From Lunularia cruciata (taxonomy: Eukaryota; Streptophyta; Marchantiopsida; Lunulariales; Lunulariaceae), in assembly GCA_948567375.1 (NCBI GenBank), contig OX419762.1, positions 55,012,841 through 55,076,840 of the forward strand: a stretch of DNA of 64,000 nt. The letters run 5' to 3'. The notes under the pieces are model-generated. The model was not told the DNA's origin. It made no database searches and saw nothing but the letters and a program-made list of their open reading frames with translations. Of the stretch, positions 56,400 to 64,000 are shown in pieces; position 1 is the stretch's first letter; every line of letters starts with the position of its first letter. A program made the position numbers and the translations under genes.

Positions 56400-59236
56400 A
56401 GTCCTATCGGGATCCGATTAGGAGAAGTATTGTGGGGGCGATGATGGCCATGTTCAAGCCAAAGCAAATGACGTATGTGAACATGCAGCAAGCGGTCTTC
56501 TTCCACCAAATGTTTGCAGGAGTCAAGGTGAATTGGGCAAAGTGTTTTCACCACCAAATGAGGCAGATGGTGATCAATTGGCAAACAAGTTCTCCTCCTC
56601 ATTATTTTGCACCATTTGCAGCGCATTTCTACTTCGGGTTGAACTTGCTGACAGTAGATGAATGGCATTGCATGGTGTCCCATTTCCATCCTGGCTTAAG
56701 ACAGGAAGTGGACGAAGAAGAGCGATAGTATATGATACAACTGCGAGCCCACGACAATCATTTCTTGAAGACCGGACAATGGAAGATAGAAAAGTCACAA
56801 GTTCGAAGACAAAGAAGCATATTAAACCTAAAGAAGCAAAGTTGCCTCCTGCTCAAAGGAAGACTCGAAGACTGGTGGTGCAGAATAAGAAGATTGTGAG
56901 AGAAGCATCATCGGAATCAGAGTCTGAAGAAGAAACCGAGTCGCAAGAGGAGGAATCCAAAAAAGATAAACTTACCTTAAAAAGTGAGGAGTCTGGAAGT
57001 GATAGTGAGGGGGAACCTGAGGTTCAGCAATCGGTGGTGGTCAGTGAAGCTTGTCATATGATGATTGACAGAGTACCCAAAACAACAAGTCATTGCGTAG
57101 CCATGGCGGTGAATAAGCAGAGACCAAAGGAAAAGGAGGAGTATCCTGTGGGGCAAAGTTCAATCGGTAAAGAAGAAGAAAGTTCAGATACGGTGTCTCT
57201 GAAGATACAAAGATTGCAACTTTGGATGAAGGAGCTGATGAAGGAGGTGAAGACTGAAGACTGAAGACGAAGACTGAAGACGAAGATGGCAATGAAGATA
57301 AAGAAAGCTTCGGTGGGATACTATATGTGACAAAAGTGGTCACCCCATTGCTGGAGCTGTTAAAGGAGCATTGGAATGTAATTCCCCAAGATCGTAGGAA
57401 GTGGATGAATGAGTTGCAGGTGGTGAAGCATCTAATGAGTGAAGTGAAGGGGCTGCAGGAGCAACAAGTCCAAAAAAATGAAGAAATTGAAGAACTTTGG
57501 AGGGATGAAGTCTTGAAGAAGAAGACTTTCAAGATGTTACAAGAGAGCTGCACGTCAAAAGAGAAAGAACTGCATAGGCAAGCAAGAGAATTAAAGGAGC
57601 AGGCAACGTGGCTGAGTAAAATGGAGGAAGTAAGTGATGTGCGCATCAAGAATATTCAATTGAAGGCGACTACAGCAATAATGGAGCAGGAGTTGGACAG
57701 CTTGAAGAAGAGTGCAGCGGGGAAGGATCAAGCATGGCAGAGAGAGTTAGCAGCCAGGCAGGAAGAAGAAGAACAATTAATAGAGCTGGTCAGAAGTGCT
57801 GAGTTACAGAGTACACAACATGCAGAGGAGAAGAATATGCTTGCTGCAGAGTACAAAGACGAGCTGAAGATGTATTGTGAAGAGTTGAAGGTAGAGCGCT
57901 CTCAAGGATATGAGTTGGAATCAGTAGGAGAACTTGCGGGGAAGTTGAGAGCAATCTTAAACACGGAAGCTGAAGGGAGATTGGAAGAAGCCCGTCTACA
58001 TGAGTTGAAGTTGCTTGTGCACGAAACTTGGAAGAGAAAAGCCAAAGATGTGGATATGAACACGTTGCTGATCCGATTGAGAGAGCATGTAGACCGGAAG
58101 ATGTTAGAAGTAGAAGACAGTGTTAGTCTCAGATTAGATTTAGTCAAATTGGAGTTAGAGAAAATTAGGAATAGTGTGATAGTGGAGAGGAAGTCCAATG
58201 TCGTAGAAGTAGGAATTCAGGTGTCATCGGACTTGTTAATTGACACATTAGAGAAGAGTGGGTTAGGAGATAAAGAGTTAGATAAGTCACTCCTTAGTGC
58301 AATTGTAGTTCCTAGTGTAGAAGTAGTAGAATTAGTGAAGGAATTGGTTGAATTAGCTATACCCGAAGAAGGAGAAGTAGTAGGAAGATCATCGGGTTTG
58401 GAAGCCGATGATGAGGTAGACATTGGATTGGGATAAGTATCAATTTTGAGATAGGAAGAGGCAAATATGAAGAGATGGAATGTCAGTTTGGATCTACAGG
58501 TAGGAAGAGATGTTAGGAAGCGGTGCATAGGTAGGAAGAACTGCCATTTGCTTCAGTATTTAAGGGGAGCATTGGTAGTATTATGTTGTTCAATATTCAA
58601 ATTTCTGAAGATAGATAAAGCGAAGTGCTGTTTTTAGAGCTTATTGCTTGAGCTTAATTCCGATTGTCAATTCCGTGTTTGTGTTTGTGAGTTTGTGGAG
58701 AATTCCAAAGTGCAAGTCAGTGTGCTTGTGGATGTTGGATTCTATAGCCTTGATCTTCATTCTGTGTGTTTGATCTTGAGTGAAGTGCATCGGAGCAATG
58801 CCTTGATAGATCTGAGAAGAATTGTAGTGTTGGTAGTATTCTACATTGGTGAGTGCAGCACAAAGTTGATGTGAAGCAATTTTGATAGAGGAATTTGTGC
58901 CTTCAGTGGAGGGTTGGAACACAATTCTGAGGCAAAATTGTTCTTTGCAGTGAAGTGTTGTCTTCGAGAGAATCTGAATCATCACAATCAAGAGTTGTTT
59001 GGACAGAATTTGCTATGTTGTGATTATGTGCGTGTGTATTTGTGACAAGTTGTCAAGATTGTGAGCTTGTTACTCTCTTTTGGGTATAGTTTCTACCTGA
59101 TAGATTAAAGAAGAAATCAAGAAGAACTACAAGTTACTATTTGACTTTGTATTTGACCAATTCTGAATCGTATCTATGCGGGAACAAACTTTACTTGCCC
59201 GATTACCGCAAAAGTGATATTTGCCGGGTTGTCACA

Positions 59237-60574
59237 AAATTGTCACCGCTACATTCATGTGTTAGCCCGTTCTTGCATAGTGCTCATCACTACTTCAAAT
59301 ATGTCAGATGTATTGTTGCTCCTCCTCATCCACTTGTTTTCATAAATCCGGATGAGAATGAGACATCATCTTCTTCAGCTCCCTCTCCTTCATTAGATTC
59401 AACCCAAAGTAGAAATGTGCTATGAATGGCACCAAATAGTGTGGAGCTGCTTGATCTCTCCAACTCCACACTATAGACCGTGTTTGCTGGTGAAAACACT
59501 TTGCCCAATCCACCGGTGCTCTTGCAAACATCTGATGGAAAAATACTACATGGTGCTTCATCGCGTACGTGGTTTGATTTGGCTTGAAGAGTTCCATCAT
59601 TGCCCAGAAAATAATTTTCCTTACAAGGTCTTGCTAGGTATTGACCTTATACCGTTCTTCATATGTGGCATAGTGAAGGAATTGTGGATTTATGCAGTCT
59701 CATTTGCAAACTCTCCATTCCCGAGGAATACAACTCCGGTTTCCTCACTAGCCTCTCTCCCCAAAACCAATCTCCAATCTGACTCTATCCTTTGAGCCAG
59801 ATTGCCTCTCTTACCTTCTTCCTTGGGCCCCTCCTCACAATCACTTGTAGCTACATCTGGCATGAACCCTGGAAAACTCAAGTTCCAATTCCAGCCCAGA
59901 AAAGTGATCCAAAGTCTACTCAAAACTTCAATCCTTGTTATCATATATAACCTCCAAATCACAAGATTTCCCATTGCAAATGAGGGAATATTCTTCTCAC
60001 CCCTCATTGGCATTGTGTGATCTCTTACTCATGATAGTTGGAATATAATTCTTCCATCTCTTGGTTGTGAGATTCTAACTCCCTTAGGATTGTTAAACAT
60101 CAAACTCTCGGATAGCTTTGCTACATGCACTCCTTTAGGTCAATTACTCAATGGCTTAGGATACTTTTGTGACATTTCAAATCCCCTTGACAAAGTCTTG
60201 ATTTTATAGTTCTTTGTTGCGTGATTGTTCCTCATTCACTCTTCACTGCATGAGTTCCTCTTGGCACTGTCAAGTTTAGCTCGCTCGTGCCTTAGCCATT
60301 TTCTTGCTTGTACTTTCCTAGTTGATAAACCCAAAGGAAAGTTGTTATGCTACCTTTGTATTAGGTTAATCATCCCAAGGAAAAGTTTCCTTACTTTGGG
60401 TTTCTATGTGACAAGTCTGATCCAAGTTCTTCTTTCTTGACACAAAGTAAATTACTTTGGGTTCAACCCAAAGTCACGATTTTCCTTCCTTTGTTGCCAT
60501 TCTGGTTTAATACAACTTTGACAGTACACTTCTTCTTCAAAATATAATAAAACCAAAAAAATTTGGGTACCACA
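59237..60574 (-). pseudogene. N-terminal part of the split family B LTR protein, and LTR start
   Basis: Minus strand. 60574-60230 is the non-coding LTR start. 60013-59690 encodes GWNWNLSFPGFMPDV... and 59600-59340 the segment AKCFHQQTRSIV...PHYLVPFIAHFYFGLNL, the conserved globular region. It continues at 47636 beyond the plus-strand insertion. Stops and frame changes present. Confidence 0.7.
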
Positions 60575-61335
60575 AAGTCTCCAATGTGACTCAATCCATT
60601 GAGTTGGATTTCCTCTCTTCTCTTTTTCCTTGGGACCGTCTATACACTTACTAGCAGCAATTTTTGCCATGAACCATGGAAAACTCAAGTTCTAGTTCCA
60701 AGCCAAACATGTGATCCAAAGTTAGCTCAAAACTCCAATCCTAGCTAGCATATCTAACCTCCAAATTGCAGGTTTCCAAACTGCAAGTGCCAAAACCTTT
60801 ACTGCCCTTCATTGGCATTGTGCGTTCACTCACTCTCAATTTCAAACAAATCAACCCAGCAACTTGGCTCATGATTCTAATTCCATTAGGACAACTCTTT
60901 AGAGGCTTAGAATATTGCTTCACCATTGTAAAGTTACTTTGACAAAGTCTCAACTTTATACATCTCTAATTTGCAAGCAGTCTTCAGTCAAGCCTTAATC
61001 AAAACTCACACATTTTGCATGACTTACTCTTATCACTCTCAAATTTATCCTAACACAAAGTAGCCATTTCTGCTGAATGTACCTTCTTGGTTGGTACCAT
61101 CCAAGTTAAAGTTGTGAGGGTGTCTTTGGATCAAGTTGATCATTCCAAAGCAAAGTAACCTTACTTTGGATCTACTGCACTTCCAGTCCGATCCAAGTCC
61201 TTCTTCCTTTGACACAAAGTTGACTTCCTTAAGTTGGATCCAAACCCATGATTCTTCTCTCCTTTCTTCTATTTGGCTTCAAAAATACACTTTTTCTCTA
61301 AAAATTCAAAAAAAAATAAAAATGTGGGTACCACA
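60575..61335 (-). repeat. Right-hand piece of the split family B 5' LTR
   Basis: Resumes the older B LTR after the AAGTC duplication. 60688-60575 carries the SFPWFMAKIAASKC segment of the globular domain, and the LTR start TGTGGTACCCAC is at 61335. Confidence 0.75.
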
Positions 61336-63007
61336 CTTAGAATAGACTTTGATATCATCTCTCTATGAATAGTTGGAGCACCAATTTGATAATGCTCTTC
61401 TTCCCTTTGATCCTCCTTTGCCACAACTCAACATCAACAAGAGGCTCATTTACACTAGGTCCAGACTACACAACCCCATCATCTTTATCCTCCTCTAAGT
61501 TTATCTTTGACCCCCAAGCATTCAACATTAAGTCATCTTCTTTCCTTGAGAGCATGAAGTAGCTTTGTCCACCATAGAAATATAAATGTGCTCTTTAGGT
61601 TCTTTCCTTGGTTGTTTGGCAATCCTTACTAAGTTTGTTTTACTCTTAGGTGATAGAGCATGTTTTTATTTCCTCTTCATAAGCTCTCTTTTTTATTTCA
61701 AAAAACTCTCTTGTCAACTTAAACCTCTCATTTCCTTCTTGGAGTTTCTCCATAAGGGCAATATTGTTAGGATCCATGTGAAGAACCTCATTCAAGTAAA
61801 AGTGACTAGGGAAATTTTGTGTTTCTTCCTATGACAATAGCTTCAAACCAAAGTACATGTGCATAGAAAAGGGTATGATATAATGATGTATGTAGTCCTC
61901 ATCTAAGTCCCTTACCATCTTTCTCATATAAGTATGAAAGATCTTACCCCTATTCACACTCACCCCAAAAGATAATCTTTTTTTTGTGGGATGAGTGTGA
62001 ATATTGCTCTTATGACACTAATGTAAGTGGTTCACTTTGGTTTAAATAGATCCATGAGTGAATTGACGATGTAGCATTTAGCAGAATCTATATACAATCC
62101 CATCCTATATCCATTCCTTGATGTTTCTTCTACAAATTTGGCCTTGATTTCATCCATCTTGTCCTATGGCTTGAAGTTATAATTGAACATCAACCCTTGA
62201 GGATCTCCTGCTTAATACCCAAACACCATCACCCAATCATCTAAGTCCCATGCCTTTGGATTACCTCATTGCTTCTGGCTACCATCCATCCCTCCATTTA
62301 TCATCTCATGCAAGATCAAGGGAAAACTTACCTCCCAATTCTAGAGGAGAAATGTTAGCTATAACTTGACTATCTTTGCCCACCTAGCTTCCATCTTCCA
62401 CTTGTCAATCTTGTGGACTTTGAATTTTCCATCCCATCATCTTAGGTCTGACTCCCTTTTTTGGCATTCTAGGGACAAAAATAACTCAACCCACCCAACA
62501 TTATCACAAAAAAGCAAATGCTCGTCACAAACCTGTAGAGGAATTCACAAATGTTTCTATAGCTAATAGTTCTCTTGTCAAGTCCTCAACTTGCTTATAA
62601 CCCCACGTTTGTGGTTGGTCTTCAGTTAGTCCTTAGACTTCTCATGTGCAACATCATGTGATTCTTATGACCTGGCTGATGTTGACCATTCTTTTGGCAG
62701 CACCATTCAAATGCTATCCAACACATCATGCCAACCTACTTCATAATTATCATCTCATGCTTTGTTAGTGATTTTACTTTGTATCAGTCCTGCACATCAC
62801 CAGAGTGAATGCATTTTCTTGCTTAACCACAAGGTGCTATATGTACCTTGTAGTATAACAAAGTTCTTTGCCTCCAACTCCTTTCCTCTTACTTTACTTC
62901 AAAGTTTGACAAAACTGCAAGTTTTATTGAGAACCCATGAAGGCATTCCCCTTATCTGCACAAGAAATCCATCTTTATACACAAAACCAAAAATATAGGG
63001 CACCACA
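61336..63007 (-). pseudogene. Diverged family B-like LTR with coding remnant
   Basis: The minus strand begins TGTGGTGCCCTATATTTTTGG at 63007, a B-type LTR start. Around 62400-62050 stop-laden sequence echoes the globular domain of family B (SFPLILHEMINGG, then SLMDLFKPK like AMMAMFKPK). It ends where the split B LTR begins (61335), so that LTR's element was probably inserted into this one. 62400-63007 shows no convincing gene. Confidence 0.5.
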
Positions 63008-64000
63008 TCTGCCCTTCTTCCAAAGTTACATATCTCTCAAGGATCAATTCCACAACAAAGAGCAAAAGGTCATAAAGATTTAGTGTCAAGTTAAACAATA
63101 CTACAGTACTATATTAGCACCATCAAGACATTGGCTTTAACAAAACAATTGTCAAGGATCACAAACAAAATACATAATATAAGTTATTGTGAAGATTCAC
63201 CCTACACTTAACCTCAAAGGAATGCTAAGAAAATTGAGGAAAGTGATAAAGAGCAAAAGGCTCTTTCATTTTGTTCACCTTGTGTTAAAATGCACTCTTA
63301 GAAATTTGGGTGAAGCTTATACAACTGAGTGAACCAAGTCTTATAAAAACTGCCAAAGTTAACTAACATTCAAGACCCAAAATGGGTATTAAGAAATTTG
63401 TCACTAAATTTATTGCCATCAATGCTAATCTACTCCAAGAGTAAATGGTCATAACTCCACTCCCAATCTTGAGGTTCAAGATCATTTTCTAGTGCATCAA
63501 GTCTATGTCTAACATAGAGTAATGTCAATCTTAAACTCTCCTTAATAATCATGAACTACCTTTATAATCTTAATTGTTATCCAATAGCAACTTGTTTTAA
63601 TGGTTCCTCTTGCAATGGTTGTTGAAGCTTTGTACAAATCGTGTTCAATTCTCAGAATTTGGTCTTTCATGATAGAAAAATTGACAAACTGCCTCAAATT
63701 GTGCATCATTTTCTTGACACACTCTCCTAATTGTTGTCTTCTTTTTCTCCTTTGCCAAATTTTTCACAAATAGCTTTACCACTACTTCACCTTTTGCTTG
63801 TTTGGTTGGAGTCTTGGCAATTCTTCTCTCCTTTCTTCTTGATGTTAAAATTTCTTTCGATGTTCTTGCAACTCTTGAATTTGGGTTACTGCCTTCTCTA
63901 ATTCTTCATGTAGTGTGATTGTAGCTTCCTACAAAGATGTAAGATGTAAGTACAAATATGTAAATTCTTTCTGTAACTTCTTTCTTTCATCTCCATAATC
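63008..64000 (-). other. Mostly unidentified sequence with a short coiled-coil trace at the window edge
   Basis: Minus-strand reading of ~63960-63850 gives a heptad-like run (TLHEELEKAVTQIQELQEH), then K-rich residues, similar in kind to the B-family coiled coil. 63008-63700 has no open frame of note, no motif and no terminal signature. Possibly the R-U5 side of another diverged B-like LTR. Confidence 0.3.

Larger units (their letters stand above)
48200..58436 (+). pseudogene. LTR-encoded globular + coiled-coil protein, best-preserved copy, split by A3
   Basis: N-terminal part 48200-48574 (AWNWNFSFPGVMVEIT...GYKVES) continues at 56404 after A3 (RRSIVGAMMAMFKPKQMTYV, NWAKCFHHQMRQMVINWQ, PPHYFAPFAAHFYFGLNLL), up to a stop at 56727. 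Next comes a K/R then E/S-rich segment (56760-57264) in another frame. Then there are 369 open codons at 57327-58436 forming a long coiled coil and ending SGLEADDEVDIGLG. Excluding A3 the coding span is ~2.4 kb, ~800 residues. Same strand as the LTR. No signal peptide or membrane segment seen. Function unknown. Confidence 0.7.
47640..59236 (+). mobile_element. Giant lone LTR of family B split by element A3
   Basis: Starts TGTGCGCACAG (47640) and ends GGTTGTCACA (59236). GAATT (47632-47636, then TTT) and AAATT (59237-59241) are the duplication with one transition and a lengthened T run. Subtracting A3 and its 4-bp duplication leaves ~3.77 kb. Contains the best-preserved coding region of family B and a TATTTAAG box at 58557-58564. 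Confidence 0.88.
45185..60574 (-). mobile_element. Giant lone LTR of family B split by another B LTR
   Basis: Pieces 45185-47636 and 59237-60574 join into one minus-strand B LTR. Left end TATGACAACC (TG changed to TA), right end GGGTACCACA. CAGTC (45180-45184) and AAGTC (60575-60579) are its 5-bp duplication with one mismatch. Flanks rejoin the older B LTR. The plus-strand B LTR sits inside its coding region. Confidence 0.85.
41548..61335 (-). mobile_element. Family B 5' LTR (about 3.7 kb) split by nested insertions
   Basis: Pieces 41548-43296, 43988-45184 and 60575-61335 add to ~3.7 kb and are colinear with the lone B LTRs. Left end TGTGACAACC abuts the primer-binding site; right end GGGTACCACA is at 61335. 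Interrupted by an A-family LTR (43297-43987, with ~150 bp of B sequence missing) and by B LTR 45185-60574. This is the upstream LTR of the B element whose interior lies at 40279-41547, 35601-36468 and 12621-14095. Its downstream LTR is not in the window as far as I can tell, so its target duplication (CTTAG at right) cannot be confirmed. Confidence 0.8.

Noticed and set aside
56574-57649. Open frames on the minus strand opposite the coiled coil
   Set aside because: Shadows of the plus-strand coding region of family B, without motifs or conservation of their own.
63008-64000. Ordinary host intergenic sequence
   Set aside because: Not excluded, but the coiled-coil trace near 63850-63960 resembles the B-like coding region, so I left it as unidentified rather than calling it host.

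Overview
This window is almost entirely nested LTR retrotransposons from a land plant with a large, repeat-rich genome. I see no tRNA, rRNA, CRISPR or recognisable single-copy host gene. Plant origin is inferred from Ty3/gypsy polyproteins, tRNA-Asp-type primer-binding sites and deep nesting; the species cannot be read from the sequence. Labels A, B and C below are mine.

Family A is a ~7.8 kb Ty3/gypsy element with ~690 bp LTRs and 4-bp target duplications. A1 is at 1686-10344, A2 is scattered over 14096-35600, A3 (young, nearly intact) is at 48575-56399, and a lone LTR is at 43297-43987. Family B has giant LTRs of ~3.7 kb, TGTGGTACCC...GGTTGTCACA, with 5-bp target duplications. Each long LTR carries its own coding region, a globular domain followed by an acidic stretch and a long coiled coil, upstream of a conserved TATTTAAA-type box. 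Most B copies are lone LTRs. One LTR (41548-61335, split) is followed by a tRNA-Asp primer-binding site and a gag-protease-RT interior, which shows these units are LTRs. Family C is one degenerate ~10 kb Ty3/gypsy element on the minus strand (22703-32779). Its order is gag, two zinc knuckles, protease, a C5-cytosine DNA methyltransferase domain, RT, RNase H, integrase and a terminal PHD finger. The methyltransferase plus PHD finger is the most striking content of the window.

Layout. 1-1685 and 10345-10492: a diverged B-like LTR split by A1. A1 holds a 405 bp lone LTR with heat-shock-element-like motifs (1793-2197) and a giant B LTR (5782-10050). 10493-12620: two B fragments head to head. 12621-14095, 35601-36468 and 40279-41547: the interior of the B element, minus strand, split by A2 and by a B LTR at 36469-40278. 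A2 is itself split by B LTRs at 14902-16804 and 18414-22037 and by family C. 41548-61335: the LTR of that B element, containing B LTR 45185-60574 (minus), which contains B LTR 47640-59236 (plus), which contains A3. 61336-64000: diverged B-like LTR sequence.

Relative ages follow from the nesting: the B element with an interior is oldest, A2 and the lone B LTRs came later, and A3 is last. A3's two LTRs differ by about three substitutions and one indel by eye. Every coding region is broken at least once. A3 comes closest to intact, with one frame change in gag-pol and one in-frame stop.
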